DNA from: Citrobacter sp. 18056 | GTDB lineage: Bacteria > Pseudomonadota > Gammaproteobacteria > Enterobacterales > Enterobacteriaceae | Direction: 5' to 3' | DNA length: 64,000 nucleotides | Assembly: GCA_902706235.1 (NCBI GenBank) | Contig: CACSJR010000010.1 | Coordinates: 62,001 to 126,000 of the forward strand | Shown: positions 37,664 to 48,800 of the stretch, in pieces | Layout of the letters: each line of letters begins with the position of its first letter | Position numbering within the stretch: position 1 is the stretch's first letter | Notes under the pieces: model-generated | Seen by the model: the letters and a program-made list of their open reading frames with translations, nothing else | The model's database searches: none | What the model was told of the DNA's origin: nothing | Position numbers and translations under genes: made by a program

Positions 37664-38674
37664 TTAGGCCAGTGAGTCGGTCAGCGAAATATGGGTGGAA
37701 ACGATAACCCGTCGTGGACCTGGTTTACCGGCGAGGCATTTGAAAAGCTGATCGCAGCTTTTTAGACCCAGCTCGTAGGTAGGCACATCAATTCCGCCTG
37801 GTGCGGGAGACAAAATGAACGACAGCGTTTCGTTACTGTAGCCAACCACGGCAAGCTGTTGCGGTATTTGAATGCCTGCTTCAAATGCGGCCCGGTACAG
37901 GCTTAACAGCTTCATGCTGTCGGTGGCGAAAACGGCATCCGGACGCGGTTCCATTGCCAGCAACGACTTCGCCGCGACCAGCGCGGTTTCATGGGTATAA
38001 CCGCTATCGATGACCCATTCTTCACGCAGTGGAATATGGTGCTGGCTGAGGCACTCTTTATATCCCGCCAGGCGGTCAACGGAAACGTGATAATCCAGCG
38101 GGGCATGCAGGCAGGCGATATTTTTATGCCCACGAGAAATAAGTGCATGGGTCAATGCAATACTGTCCTGATAATTATCGGTGTCGACGGAATAGACGTG
38201 CTGATAATCCCCTTCAACTTTACCAATCACCACCACCGGAATTTGATACGCATCGACGCGCGAGAAAAAGGATTCATCGGCCGGGGAGCTCAGCATAATG
38301 ATCCCTTTGATCATCTTTTGCCGAATTTTGCTTTCGCATTTAAGCAGGTCATCTTCGGTGCTACGTGATGTTTGTAATATCACATCAAAGCCTTCTTCCT
38401 CCGCCCGGGAAGTAATGGCGTGAAGCACTTCAGCAAAGAAAGGATTGCCTGCCGTGGTTTTCGTTGAGCGAGTAGAAATGACCATAATAGCGTCAAACCC
38501 AGAAGACGTTAGCGCCCGGGCAAGCTTATTCGGCTGATAATTAAGATCCTTAATCGCTTTCTGCACTTTTTCCAGCGCCTCTGGCGAAATATTGGTTTGA
38601 TTATTCAGCACGCGAGAGACGGTAGATTTTGAGACACCAGCAACCCTGGCAATATCATATATGGTCGGTGACAT
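37664..38674 (-). CDS. ycjW: YcjW, LacI-family transcriptional repressor
   Basis: 336 residues. LacI helix-turn-helix ([20 protein letters not shown], residues about 4-23) with the hinge helix region [12 protein letters not shown], then a periplasmic-binding-protein-like effector domain (about 60-336). In E. coli YcjW represses the ycj cluster and influences pspE. The ATG at 38674 has AGGTG upstream and fits the family start; the open frame runs 13 codons longer. Its presumed operators are the 18-mers at 24903 and 34845. Since pspE is absent here, that branch of its regulon is missing at this locus. Confidence 0.93.
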   Translation of the reverse strand: MSPTIYDIARVAGVSKSTVSRVLNNQTNISPEALEKVQKAIKDLNYQPNKLARALTSSGFDAIMVISTRSTKTTAGNPFFAEVLHAITSRAEEEGFDVILQTSRSTEDDLLKCESKIRQKMIKGIIMLSSPADESFFSRVDAYQIPVVVIGKVEGDYQHVYSVDTDNYQDSIALTHALISRGHKNIACLHAPLDYHVSVDRLAGYKECLSQHHIPLREEWVIDSGYTHETALVAAKSLLAMEPRPDAVFATDSMKLLSLYRAAFEAGIQIPQQLAVVGYSNETLSFILSPAPGGIDVPTYELGLKSCDQLFKCLAGKPGPRRVIVSTHISLTDSLA

Positions 38675-38825
38675 ACACCTGTCGAGCTCCATCGTAGAGT
38701 CAATCAGATGCATCTTACTGGAGAAAAAGCCTGAAATACAGCGAAGTGCGGTTGATAATTCTCTTCATGGACCTCATGTCATGTATCCTGAAGGATAAGC
38801 AAGAATCGGACAAAGCGGGATGGCG

Positions 38826-40223
38826 ATGAAGCGACTCAAAACCGAATTTAATGCGCTGCTCAATCGCAGTGTGGACCGACATCTGCGCCTGGCGGTGACC
38901 GGGCTTAGCCGTAGCGGCAAAACCGCGTTTATCACCGCGATGGTGAATCAACTGCTGAATCTGCACGCAGGCGCGCGTTTACCGCTGCTGAGTGCGGTAC
39001 GTGAGGAGCGGTTGCTCGGCGTGAAGCGCGTGCCGCAGCGCGACTACGGGATCCCCCGTTTTACCTACGACGAAGGCCTGGCGCAGCTGTACGGCACGCC
39101 ACCGACGTGGCCGACACCGACGCGTGGCGTGAGCGAGATTCGCCTGGCCCTGCGTTTTCGTTCTAACGATTCCTTGCTTCGCCACTTCAAAGACACCTCC
39201 ACGCTGTACCTGGAAATCGTCGATTATCCGGGCGAATGGCTGCTGGATTTGCCGATGCTGGCGCAGGACTACCTGAGCTGGTCGCGACAGATGACCGGCC
39301 TGCTGACCGGGCAGCGAGCAGAGTGGTCTGCCCGCTGGCGTCAGCTTTGCGAAGGGCTAGACCCGCTGGCACCGGCAGACGAAAACCGTCTGGCGGAAAT
39401 CAGCCAGGCGTGGACCGACTACCTGCACGCCTGCAAACAGGAAGGTTTGCACTTCATTCAGCCTGGTCGTTTTGTGCTGCCGGGCGAAATGGCGGGCGCA
39501 CCGGCCTTACAGTTCTTCCCGTGGCCGGACGTGGATGCCACAGGTGAGGCCAAACTGGCGCAGGCTGACAAACATACCAACGCCGGGATGCTGCGGGCGC
39601 GTTTTGACTATTACTGCGAACACGTCGTTAAAGACTTCTATAAAAATCATTTCCTGCGTTTTGACCGCCAGATAGTACTGGTCGATTGTTTGCAGCCGCT
39701 GAACAGCGGGCCGCAGGCGTTCAACGACATGCGTCTGGCGCTGACGCAATTGATGCAAAGCTTCCATTATGGGCAGCGCACGCTGTTCCGCCGCCTGTTT
39801 TCCCCGGTCATCGACAAACTGCTGTTTGCCGCAACTAAAGCCGACCACGTCACCGTCGATCAGCATGCGAACATGGTTTCCCTGCTGCAACAGCTGATTC
39901 AGGATGCGTGGCAGAACGCGGCCTTTGAAGGTATCAGCATGGATTGTCTGGGGCTCGCGTCAGTGCAGGCTACGCAAAGCGGACTGATTGACGTCAATGG
40001 CGAGAAAATTCCCGCGCTGCGCGGTAACCGCCTGAGCGACGGCGAACCGCTGACGGTGTATCCGGGCGAAGTGCCCGCCCGTTTGCCGGGGCAGGCGTTC
40101 TGGGAACAGCAGGGCTTCCAGTTTGAGGCGTTTCGCCCTCAGACCATGGACGTCGATAAACCGCTGCCGCACATTCGCCTTGATGCAGCTCTGGAGTTTT
40201 TAATTGGAGATAAATTGCGATGA
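38826..40223 (+). CDS. ycjX: YcjX, P-loop GTPase-like protein
   Basis: 465 residues, as in E. coli. Walker [11 protein letters not shown] near the N-terminus; the family (DUF463) comprises GTP-binding proteins of unsettled function, heat-shock and Psp-linked in E. coli and other bacteria. ATG 38826 is preferred over ATG 38820 because it has GCGGGA at five bases and gives exactly the K-12 length. It overlaps ycjF by four bases. The preceding gap (38675-38825) should hold the ycjX promoter; I could not make out a clean sigma-32 or sigma-54 site. Confidence 0.92.
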   Translation: MKRLKTEFNALLNRSVDRHLRLAVTGLSRSGKTAFITAMVNQLLNLHAGARLPLLSAVREERLLGVKRVPQRDYGIPRFTYDEGLAQLYGTPPTWPTPTRGVSEIRLALRFRSNDSLLRHFKDTSTLYLEIVDYPGEWLLDLPMLAQDYLSWSRQMTGLLTGQRAEWSARWRQLCEGLDPLAPADENRLAEISQAWTDYLHACKQEGLHFIQPGRFVLPGEMAGAPALQFFPWPDVDATGEAKLAQADKHTNAGMLRARFDYYCEHVVKDFYKNHFLRFDRQIVLVDCLQPLNSGPQAFNDMRLALTQLMQSFHYGQRTLFRRLFSPVIDKLLFAATKADHVTVDQHANMVSLLQQLIQDAWQNAAFEGISMDCLGLASVQATQSGLIDVNGEKIPALRGNRLSDGEPLTVYPGEVPARLPGQAFWEQQGFQFEAFRPQTMDVDKPLPHIRLDAALEFLIGDKLR

Positions 40224-41269
40224 GCGAACCGTTAAAACCGCGTATCGATTTCGCCGGGCCGCTGGAAGCGGACAAAACGGAGCACCTGCGTGGGGCTCAA
40301 ACCTTTGAACAGAATCAGGCCGACAACTTTGCCCCGACGGTGATTGACGATCCGCTGGAGGACGAAGGGCAGGCCGAGGCCGTGGTCGAAGCGGCGCTGC
40401 GCCCGAAACGCAGCCTGTGGCGACGGATGGTGACCGCAGGGTTAGGTATTTTCGGCATTAGCGTGGTGGCGCAGGGCGTGCAGTCGACGATGTACGCCTG
40501 GCAAACCCAGGACTGGGTGGCGCTCGGTGGATATGCTGCCGGGGCGTTGATTATTGGTGCAGGCGTGGGGTCCGTGGTGACCGAATGGCGGCGCCTGTGG
40601 CGCTTGCGACAGCGGGCGGAAGAGCGTGATGAAGCGCGTGACCTGCTGCACAGTCACGGCACCGGCAAAGGGCGGGCGTTCTGCGAACAGCTTGCAGCGC
40701 AGGCCGGAATCGACAAATCGCACCCGGCACTCCAGCGTTGGTACGCGGCCATTCACGAAACGCAGAACGACCGGGAAGTGGTCACGTTGTATTCCCATAT
40801 CGTGCAGCCGGTACTGGACGCCCAGGCGCGGCGCGAAATCAGCCGCTCGGCGGCAGAATCAACGCTGATGATTGCTGTCAGCCCGCTGGCGCTGGTGGAT
40901 ATGGCGTTTATCGCCTGGCGTAACTTACGCCTGATCAACCGCATCGCCATGCTGTATGGCATTGAATTAGGTTATTACAGCCGCTTGCGCCTGTTCCGCC
41001 TGGTGCTGTTAAATATTGCCTTCGCTGGAGCCAGCGAACTGGTGCGCGAAGTCGGTATGGACTGGATGTCGCAGGATTTGGCCGCGCGTCTTTCCGCCCG
41101 TGCGGCGCAGGGAATAGGCGCTGGCCTGCTGACCGCGCGTCTGGGCATTAAAGCGATGGAAGTGTGCCGTCCGCTGCCGTGGATCGATAACGACAAGCCG
41201 AAGCTTGGCGATTTCCGCCGCGAACTTATCGGGCAGTTGAAAGACACCCTCAATAAGAAACCGGCTTAA
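40220..41269 (+). CDS. ycjF: YcjF, UPF0283 inner-membrane protein
   Basis: 349 residues. An acidic cytoplasmic N-terminus, two adjacent transmembrane helices (about 71-93 and 98-118, [20 protein letters not shown]) and a conserved C-terminal domain (DUF697-like, [20 protein letters not shown]). Function unknown; always paired with ycjX, and it shares four bases with that gene here. Confidence 0.92.
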   Translation: MSEPLKPRIDFAGPLEADKTEHLRGAQTFEQNQADNFAPTVIDDPLEDEGQAEAVVEAALRPKRSLWRRMVTAGLGIFGISVVAQGVQSTMYAWQTQDWVALGGYAAGALIIGAGVGSVVTEWRRLWRLRQRAEERDEARDLLHSHGTGKGRAFCEQLAAQAGIDKSHPALQRWYAAIHETQNDREVVTLYSHIVQPVLDAQARREISRSAAESTLMIAVSPLALVDMAFIAWRNLRLINRIAMLYGIELGYYSRLRLFRLVLLNIAFAGASELVREVGMDWMSQDLAARLSARAAQGIGAGLLTARLGIKAMEVCRPLPWIDNDKPKLGDFRRELIGQLKDTLNKKPA

Positions 41270-41407
41270 CGTTTCGTTTGCCATTTATCCCTCTCTTTAC
41301 GGAGAGGGATATGTCACTCAACCGCCGCTGCAAAAATCACATTTGACCTTGTCCCTTTGTGCTTTACTCGCCGTGTTTACGGCAAAGTGCCTGATTTTCC
41401 GCCATAC

Positions 41408-41425
41408 TGTCAATAATTGTTGACA
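41408..41425. promoter_or_regulatory. TyrR box upstream of tyrR
   Basis: TGTCAA-TAATTG-TTGACA is a perfect palindrome with the TyrR box layout (TGTAAA-N6-TTTACA; invariant TGT/ACA ends). It lies 69 nt upstream of the tyrR ATG, consistent with the autorepression known in E. coli. The rest of the gap 41270-41493 has no gene. Confidence 0.85.
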
Positions 41426-41493
41426 GCCATCTTCCCGCAGGCGGGGAACTGTCTTATCATCCATGCGTTATTGGCTATGAGGGTGATACTCCC

Positions 41494-43035
41494 ATGCGTC
41501 TTGAAGTCTTTTGTGAGGACCGTCTTGGTCTGACCCGTGAATTACTCGATCTGTTGGTGCTGCGTGGGATTGACCTGCGTGGGATCGACATTGACCCCAT
41601 TGGCCGAATTTACCTTAATTTCGCGGAGCTGGAATTTGACAGCTTCCGAACTCTGATGGCGGAAATCCGTCGTATTGCCGGAGTAACCGACGTGCGCACC
41701 GTGCCGTGGATGCCGTCGGAACGTGAACACCTGGCACTGAGTGCGTTACTGGAAGCGATGCCGGAACCGGTGCTGTCGCTGGATACGAAGACTAAAGTTG
41801 AGCTGGCGAACCCGGCGAGCTGCCAGTTGTTCGGCCAGTCGCAGGATAAACTGCGCAGCCACAACGCCGCACAACTGATCAACGGCTTTAACTTCCAGCG
41901 TTGGTTGGATGACACCCCGATGGAGTCCCACGCAGAACACGTGGTGATCAACGGGCAAAACTTCCTGCTGGAAATTACTCCGGTCACGCTGGAAGGCGAA
42001 AATGCCACGCGCGTTCTGATGGGGGCCGTCGTGATGCTGCGTTCTACATTACGCATGGGCCGTCAGCTGCAAACCATGACCAGCCAGGACGTCAGCGCCT
42101 TCAGTCAGATTATCGCCGTTAGCCCGAAAATGCGTCACGTGGTTGAGCAGGCCCGCAAGCTGGCGATGTTGAGCGCGCCGCTGCTGATTGTCGGTGACAC
42201 CGGCACCGGGAAAGATTTGCTGGCGAACGCCTGTCATCTGGCAAGCCCGCGTGCGCAGAAGCCGTATCTGGCGCTGAACTGCGCGTCGATTCCGGAAGAT
42301 GCGGTCGAAAGCGAACTGTTCGGCCATGCGCCGGAAGGCAAAAAAGGCTTCTTTGAGCAGGCCAATGGCGGCTCGGTGCTGTTGGATGAAATCGGTGAAA
42401 TGTCACCGGGGATGCAGGTCAAACTGTTGCGTTTCCTGAATGACGGTACGTTCCGCCGCGTCGGTGAAGACCACGAAATTCACGTCGATGTGCGGGTGAT
42501 TTGCGCCACCCAGAAGAACCTCGTCGAACTGGTGCAGAAAGGGCTGTTCCGCGAAGATCTCTATTATCGTCTGAACGTGCTGACCCTGAACCTGCCGCCG
42601 CTGCGCGATCGGGCTCAGGACATCATGCCGCTGACGGAGCTGTTTGTGGCCCGTTTTGCCGATGAGCAGGGGATTGCGCGTCCGAAACTGGCCGCTGATT
42701 TGAACACCGTGCTGACCCGCTACGGTTGGCCGGGCAACGTGCGTCAGTTGAAAAATGCCGTATACCGTGCACTGACACAGCTGGACGGTTACGAGCTGCG
42801 CCCGCAGGACATCTTACTGCCGGACTACGACACCACCACGGTGGCGGTCGGAGAAGATGCGATGGAAGGTTCGCTGGATGATATCACCAGCCGCTTTGAG
42901 CGTTCGGTGCTGACTCAGCTTTATCGTAGCTATCCGAGCACACGTAAGCTTGCCAAACGCCTGGGCGTTTCGCATACGGCGATTGCGAATAAGTTGCGGG
43001 AATATGGCTTAAGTCAGAAGAAAAACGAAGAGTAA
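41494..43035 (+). CDS. tyrR: TyrR, aromatic amino acid regulator
   Basis: 513 residues (E. coli 513). An N-terminal ACT domain (about 1-75), a PAS domain (about 78-185), an AAA+ domain with Walker A GDTGTGKD and Walker B GGSVLLDEIGEM, and a C-terminal Fis-type helix-turn-helix (TRKLAKRLGVSHTAIANKL). The sigma-54 contact loop GAFTGA is replaced by APEGKKG, as in E. coli, so it regulates sigma-70 promoters. It represses or activates aroF, tyrP, aroP, mtr and others with Tyr, Phe or Trp. It has its own upstream TyrR box. Confidence 0.97.
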   Translation: MRLEVFCEDRLGLTRELLDLLVLRGIDLRGIDIDPIGRIYLNFAELEFDSFRTLMAEIRRIAGVTDVRTVPWMPSEREHLALSALLEAMPEPVLSLDTKTKVELANPASCQLFGQSQDKLRSHNAAQLINGFNFQRWLDDTPMESHAEHVVINGQNFLLEITPVTLEGENATRVLMGAVVMLRSTLRMGRQLQTMTSQDVSAFSQIIAVSPKMRHVVEQARKLAMLSAPLLIVGDTGTGKDLLANACHLASPRAQKPYLALNCASIPEDAVESELFGHAPEGKKGFFEQANGGSVLLDEIGEMSPGMQVKLLRFLNDGTFRRVGEDHEIHVDVRVICATQKNLVELVQKGLFREDLYYRLNVLTLNLPPLRDRAQDIMPLTELFVARFADEQGIARPKLAADLNTVLTRYGWPGNVRQLKNAVYRALTQLDGYELRPQDILLPDYDTTTVAVGEDAMEGSLDDITSRFERSVLTQLYRSYPSTRKLAKRLGVSHTAIANKLREYGLSQKKNEE

Positions 43036-43040
43036 ATGCG

Positions 43041-43074
43041 ATGCCGCCTTCAGTGATGAAGGCGGCATTTTTTT
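43041..43074 (+). terminator. tyrR terminator
   Basis: ATGCCGCCTTCA-GTGA-TGAAGGCGGCAT, a perfect 12-bp stem with a T7 run, five bases after the tyrR stop. It lies directly against the convergent tpx stop. Confidence 0.93.
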
Positions 43075-43075
43075 A

Positions 43076-43582
43076 TCAGGCTTTCAGTGCTTCCAGCGCA
43101 GCATCATAGTCCGGCTCGTTGGTGATTTCGTTCACCAGCTCGCTCAGAACCACGTTGTCGTTTTCATCAAGCACGATGACCGCGCGAGCAGACAGGCCTT
43201 TCAACGCGCCGTCTGCGATGCCAACACCATACTGCTGCAGGAACTCTGGCGCACGCAGGGTGGACAGGGTAACAACGTTGCTCAGGCCTTCTGCACCGCA
43301 GAAGCGGGACTGGGCGAACGGCAGGTCAGCAGAAATGCACAGCACGACAGTGTTGTTCAGTTCGGTTGCCAGCTGGTTGAATTTACGCACGGATGCAGCG
43401 CATACGCCGGTATCAATGCTCGGGAAAATGTTCAGCACTTTACGTTTACCAGCGAACTGGCTCAGTGCGACGTCGGAGAGATCCTTAGCGACCAGAGTGA
43501 ATGCTGGTGCTTTGGCGCCCGCCTGCGGAATGGAGCCCTGAACGGAAACGGGGTTGCCCTGGAAATGCACAGTTTGTGACAT
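43076..43582 (-). CDS. tpx: Tpx, thiol peroxidase
   Basis: 168 residues, exactly the E. coli length. Atypical 2-Cys peroxiredoxin: peroxidatic Cys61 in PSIDTGVC and resolving Cys95 in SRFCGAEG are both present, as is the catalytic Thr/Arg environment. Reduces alkyl hydroperoxides with thioredoxin. CAGGAAGAT precedes the ATG. A candidate promoter (TTGCCG, 18 nt, TACACT) lies on the minus strand in the 102-nt divergent gap shared with ycjG. Confidence 0.97.
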   Translation of the reverse strand: MSQTVHFQGNPVSVQGSIPQAGAKAPAFTLVAKDLSDVALSQFAGKRKVLNIFPSIDTGVCAASVRKFNQLATELNNTVVLCISADLPFAQSRFCGAEGLSNVVTLSTLRAPEFLQQYGVGIADGALKGLSARAVIVLDENDNVVLSELVNEITNEPDYDAALEALKA

Positions 43583-43684
43583 GATTATCTTCCTGTTTAC
43601 ATATAGTTAACGTCGCGGCTAGTGTATGACATCAACAGTTAACACGGCAAATCCTTTTAGTGCTGGTAAATCGAGGGGCAGGAA

Positions 43685-44650
43685 ATGAGAAGTTTGAGAG
43701 TGTACGAGGAAGCCTGGCCACTGCATACGCCATTCGTCATCGCCCGCGGCGCCCGCAGCGAAGCGAAAGTGGTGGTGGTGGAAATCCAGGAAGAGGGTGT
43801 GACAGGGACAGGAGAATGTACTCCCTATCCGCGCTATGGCGAGAGTATTGCCTCGGTGATGGCGCAGATTGCCAGTATTGGCGAACAGCTTGAATTCGGA
43901 CTGACGCGCGACGCTTTGCAGCAGCTTCTGCCCGCGGGCGCGGCACGCAACGCCGTAGACTGTGCGCTGTGGGATATTGACGTGCGCAAAGCGGGGCGCT
44001 CGCTGTCGGATTTAGCGGGCAGCGAATTACCCTCCGAAGTGACAACGGCGCAAACCGTGGTGATTGGCACACCGGATCAGATGGCGAATAGCGCCAGGGC
44101 GCTGTGGGATAAGGGCGCGCGGTTGTTAAAGGTTAAGCTCGATGACCATCTGATCAGCGAAAGAATGTTCGCCATTCGTGCAGCCGTCCCGGAGGCCACA
44201 CTGATTGTCGACGCCAACGAGTCCTGGCATAGCGATGGGCTGGCTTCACGCTGTCAGCTTCTGGCAGATTTGAACGTCGCGATGCTGGAACAGCCGTTAC
44301 CCGCAGGGGAGGATGGTGCGCTGGCGAACTTTATTCATCCGCTGCCGATTTGCGCTGATGAAAGCTGTCACACCCGTAAAAGTCTGGCGAAACTCGCCGG
44401 ACGCTATGAAATGATTAATATCAAACTGGATAAAACCGGTGGTTTAACCGAAGCGCTGGCGCTGGCGACGGAAGCCAAATTGCAGGGATTTGATCTGATG
44501 CTAGGCTGTATGTTGTGTACCTCTCGCGCCATCAGCGCCGCACTGCCGCTGACGCCGAAGGTGCGCTTTGCCGATCTCGATGGCCCGACGTGGCTGGCAA
44601 TAGATGCCGAACCCGCATTACGCTTTGGCACCGGTACGCTTTACCTATGA
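43685..44650 (+). CDS. ycjG: YcjG, L-Ala-D/L-Glu epimerase
   Basis: 321 residues, enolase superfamily, muconate-lactonising subgroup. The two active-site lysines fall in LLKVKLD (about residue 151) and INIKLDKTGG (about 247); metal ligands are in IVDANESW, MLEQPLP and CADESCH. Epimerises L-Ala-D-Glu from murein tripeptide, acting after MpaA, whose gene is close by and convergent. GCAGGAA precedes the ATG. Confidence 0.94.
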   Translation: MRSLRVYEEAWPLHTPFVIARGARSEAKVVVVEIQEEGVTGTGECTPYPRYGESIASVMAQIASIGEQLEFGLTRDALQQLLPAGAARNAVDCALWDIDVRKAGRSLSDLAGSELPSEVTTAQTVVIGTPDQMANSARALWDKGARLLKVKLDDHLISERMFAIRAAVPEATLIVDANESWHSDGLASRCQLLADLNVAMLEQPLPAGEDGALANFIHPLPICADESCHTRKSLAKLAGRYEMINIKLDKTGGLTEALALATEAKLQGFDLMLGCMLCTSRAISAALPLTPKVRFADLDGPTWLAIDAEPALRFGTGTLYL

Positions 44651-44750
44651 AATCGTTAATTTATTTATAAACAGGATCCGGCACAAAACGATCATCCGGC
44701 ATCCGCAAGGCGCGTTTAGGATATGCCGTCACAAATTTGAGGGTGCTGAG

Positions 44751-44870
44751 ATGATTGAGTGGGAAGACGAAAGCGTCGCAACGCAGGACGAGCTGATGAA
44801 ACGGATGATTGATACCGTGGCTGCCGTCGTGCTTGTCCTCATCGTGGTAGCTGGGTTGTATTTTGCCTGA
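44751..44870 (+). CDS. Small membrane protein, 39 residues
   Basis: An ATG at 44751 after TTTGAGGGTGC opens a frame of 39 codons ending at TGA. The acidic N-terminal half (MIEWEDESVATQDELMKRM) is followed by a single strongly hydrophobic helix (TVAAVVLVLIVVAGLYFA, residues about 22-39), so the protein should sit in the inner membrane with the N-terminus cytoplasmic. A strong terminator begins about 18 nt after the stop. It lies 100 nt behind ycjG. I do not recognise a family; size and design fit the single-helix small proteins of enterobacteria. Confidence 0.65.
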   Translation: MIEWEDESVATQDELMKRMIDTVAAVVLVLIVVAGLYFA

Positions 44871-44887
44871 CGTACCAGATGATTTGT

Positions 44888-44924
44888 AAAAAAACCCGCA
44901 TTGCTCCGGCCATGCGGGTTTTTT
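44888..44924. terminator. Bidirectional terminator between the small protein and mpaA
   Basis: An A7 run, CCCGCA, a 12-nt loop, TGCGGG and a T6 run. It can stop transcription from both sides. mpaA ends 38 nt further right. Confidence 0.9.
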
Positions 44925-44962
44925 ATTGGCTGATCCGTCGCCGCAAATGACTCAAAAAAATC

Positions 44963-45688
44963 TCATCGCGTTGATGATAATTCCGGATGCCAGTGCAGCA
45001 GGCCGGTCATTGCCGCCAGATATTTTTCGCTCGCTTCATCGGATGAAATCGGTGGGAATTCCGCGGTGATGCAGTGCAGGCCGAGATCGGCACACCAGCT
45101 GCCAAACGAGCCTGGCGTCGCGTAGCCAACGCTTGTCACCAGCGGCAGTTCAAAGCTGTCTGCCAGCCATTGGCCCAGAACCGTTTGCTGCGGATCTTCA
45201 ATACAGGCCAGCGGATCGTGGAACGACACCACCCACGCCGGGTGAATTTTGTGGATCAGTTGACACAGCGCTTCGGTTTCCGGTTCGGAGCCGGGGTTAT
45301 CCCCTGTCAACAGCACCACGTCACGGCTCTCTGCGGAACTGTTCCAGCGATAAACCGTTTCACCGGCTTTCCAGTTTGCGGCCGGAAAATTACGGTTGAG
45401 ATCAACCCCGTTAGCGTTGGCACGTAACCCCAGCTGGCAACCGTCCGGGTTAACGGTCAACACCACGTGATGACGTCGCAGGTCAGGGGCTAGGGTGCGC
45501 AGCGCGCAGGAAAGGGTGACGATGGACGAGTTTTCGTCACCGTGGGTGCCCGCAATAATCAGCCCGCTGTTGTGGTCGGCGAGCGGGGCGGGGAACCAGA
45601 TCAGCGGTGCGCCCAGCAATGAACGGCCATAGTGTTGAGTTCCAGGCGGAAACGCGCCGCGCTGCTGGCGTGGTCGGGTGGAAGACAT
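44963..45688 (-). CDS. mpaA: MpaA, murein tripeptide amidase A
   Basis: 241 residues (E. coli 242). M14 zinc carboxypeptidase family; zinc ligands in AGTHGDENSS (His, Glu) and SFHDPLAC (His), catalytic Glu in CITAEFPP. Cleaves the gamma-D-Glu-mDAP bond of murein tripeptide, giving L-Ala-D-Glu for YcjG. The open frame runs to 45739, but ATG 45688 with CAGGAT matches K-12 (M..TRPR..RGAFPPGT). Confidence 0.93.
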   Translation of the reverse strand: MSSTRPRQQRGAFPPGTQHYGRSLLGAPLIWFPAPLADHNSGLIIAGTHGDENSSIVTLSCALRTLAPDLRRHHVVLTVNPDGCQLGLRANANGVDLNRNFPAANWKAGETVYRWNSSAESRDVVLLTGDNPGSEPETEALCQLIHKIHPAWVVSFHDPLACIEDPQQTVLGQWLADSFELPLVTSVGYATPGSFGSWCADLGLHCITAEFPPISSDEASEKYLAAMTGLLHWHPELSSTR

Positions 45689-45806
45689 GCTCAATCCTGC
45701 TTTATTGTGTTGTTTCTGGCAGTGTTGTTCATAACTCACCGAGAATCAAATAGTTTCCCTTTTCCCCGCCTCACTTCACATGACCGGTGTCCCGGGTGAA
45801 GCAGCG

Positions 45807-48800
45807 TTATGTCTGAAATATCTCCAGCGTATGGTTTTGCCCGTCATCGACGAGTGGGATCCTGTCGTCTGGCAGCGTAACGCCATCCAGCACAACCCGA
45901 TACGGTCCGCCATCACGTGAAACGGTTATCTGATACTGACTTTGGCCCTGCAGGTAGCGCATGCTGACCCTCGGCCAGTCTTGCGGGAGTTGGACATGCA
46001 CCGTGAAGGCTGAAGCGTAACGTTTGATCCCCAGGAGTTCCTCGGTCAGCAAGCGGTAAGCCCAACCTGCGGAGCCTGTATACCAACTCCAGCCCGCGCG
46101 CCCACGATGTGGCTCAACGCTGTAGACATCGGCGCTCATCACGTAAGGTTCGGCTTTATATTTCTCGATGGCGCTGGTGGTTAGCGTGTGATTCACCGGG
46201 TTGATCAGGGACCACAGCTGCCAGGCACGCTCGGTGTTGCCCATGCGTGCAAAAGCCATCACCGCCCAGATGGCGCCGTGGGTGTATTGCCCGCCGTTTT
46301 CGCGCACGCCCGGCAGATACCCCTGAATGTAGCCTGGGTTCGGGCCATGCCCATCGAACGGAGGAGTAAGCAGTTTAATCAGCCCCGCATCGTCATCCAC
46401 CAGATGTTTATCCAGCGCATTCATGGCCTGACTGCTTCGTTCCTGACCCGTGGCGCCAGACAACACGGCCCAGCTTTGAGCAATTGCATCAATCCGGCAG
46501 TCCTGCGACGCTTTGGAACCCAGTGGAGTGCCATCGTCAAAATATCCGCGCCGGTACCATTCGCCATCCCAGCCAGAGGTTTCCAGGCTCTTCTGCAAGC
46601 GTGTGGCTGCGGTCCGGCAGAGTTCGCTGATGCGGGTGTCCTGCCGCTTGTCGGCCAACGAGGCAAAGCGCTCTAATACGTCGAACAGGAAGAATCCGAG
46701 CCACACGCTTTCACCTTTGCCGTCGATCCCCACCCGATTCATGCCGTCGTTCCAGTCCCCCGCGCCCATCAGCGGCAGGCCATGCTGACCGAAACGCAGG
46801 CCGTGCTGAAGGGCTTTGACGCAGTGTTGCCACAGGGTATCTTCGAGAGCGCTGATAACCGGCTGTTCGTACACGGATTCTTCGCCTGCCTGCAGCGAAC
46901 GCCCCTCGAGCCAGGCAATACGCTGTTCGAGGATGCCGGTGTCGCCGGTGGTTTCCACATAATGACAGACCGCCAGCGGCAGCCAGAGATAGTCGTCCGA
47001 ACAGCGGGTGCGCACGCCGTTGCCCTGCGGCGGGTGCCACCAGTGCTGGACATCGCCCTCGATAAACTGCCGGGACGCGCACAGCACTATCTGTTCGCGA
47101 AGCCGTTCTGGCGCGGCATGGCTGAGGGCGAGCGTATCCTGTAGCTGATCGCGGAAGCCAAATGCCCCCCCGGACTGGTAGTAGCCGCTGCGCGCCAGCA
47201 GGCGACAGGCGATGGTCTGATACAGCAGCCAGCCGTTGACCAGTAAATTCACGCTGGTATCCGGCGTGTTGACGACCAGTTTATCCAGCAGGTTGTGCCA
47301 CATCCGGTGGACCTGGTTCAGTTCATTACGAGCTGCATCTTCATTGAGATAGCGGCTAAGCAGCGCCTGAACCTGGGCCTGATCTTCACCCACGCCGAGC
47401 ACAAAAATAAACGTCGTCTGGTCGCCATCGATGAGCGTGGTCGCAGACTGTACCGCGCCACAGGGATCGAGTCCGGCCCCGGTTTTATTCGACAGCCAGC
47501 GCAAATTCATCGCGGCCGGTTTTTCCAGAGAACCGTTCCGTCCGATAAATTCACGCCGATCGCCCGTCAGCGAGCAATGCGCACCGCTGACGGAAAAAAA
47601 GGCCGTGCGACCGCCGCCATCCGCCCCGTAAAAGTTATTTGCCATGACCGCGCAGCCGCCGCTCACGCTGGCTTCATGGGTGACGATATGGAGGGTAGAG
47701 CGCGCGCGCGACTCAGCAAGGGTCCATTCCACAAAACCGGTGACTGAGAGTTTACGCGGGCGACCGGAGTTGTTACTGAGTGTCAAAATAGCCAGTTTGA
47801 CCGGGGCTTCTTCGGCCACCAGAATGGTCAGTTCGCTGTCGATGCCGCTCTCGCGATGGGCGAATACGCTGTAGCCAAACCCATGGCGAGAGAGATAATC
47901 GCCCTCGCCGCGCACCGGCAACGTAGTCGGAGACCAGTACGCACCGCTCTCTTCGTCACGCAGATAAAATACCTCGCCGCTGCGATCGCTGATCGGATCG
48001 TTTTCCCACGGTGTGAGTCGGTATTCATGCGCGTTCTCATACCAGCTATAGGCCTGGCCCGCCTCAGACAACACGCTGCCGAAACGGGCATTAGCCAGCA
48101 CGTTTGACCACGGCGCGGGCGTCGGTTGATTCTCCCGGAGCACAATCTGGTATTCGCGACCATCCTGCGAAAAACCACCGTGACCGTTGAAATGCAGAAG
48201 CTGACGGGTGTCGGGCGACCACGGAATATGCAGGTTGTCACCCGGGCTAACGTGCGGCACGAACGGCCTCGGTAGCGCTTTTAAAGTGTGAATACGTTGA
48301 TCGAGCTGTTCATTCAGACCGCCCGATCGGTCATCAAGAAACAGATGCGCCACGCTCATCAACAGCAGTTTGTCTTCAGCCGAAAGGTGCTCGCCGTTAC
48401 GCACAAAGATCCCGCCGGATTTATCCAGCTGGCTGGCTTCTGACCCGGCGTAAATCAAATCCATTATCGTGTTTTGCAGTCCCTGCTGATAACCACCGGG
48501 GCTGTTATTGAGGATAACCAAATCCACCGCCAGCCCTTTCAGTCGCCAGTACCGGTGCGCCTGAATCAGGGTGGTGACGGAGAGAATACTTTCCTCGTTA
48601 GTGATGGTGAGCAACACGATCGGCAGATCGCCAGAAATTGACCAGCCCCAAAGGCCGGACTGTCCGCGACGGTTGCGGCTGATATCGCGACTGTCGGCGC
48701 GCAGTTCCTGACACGGGTAGACAATGGCGCTGGCAAGGCGGTTAAACAGCGCGGCGTCATCTTCGTTGGCGTTGATTTGACGCAATACCACCAGACTGTG

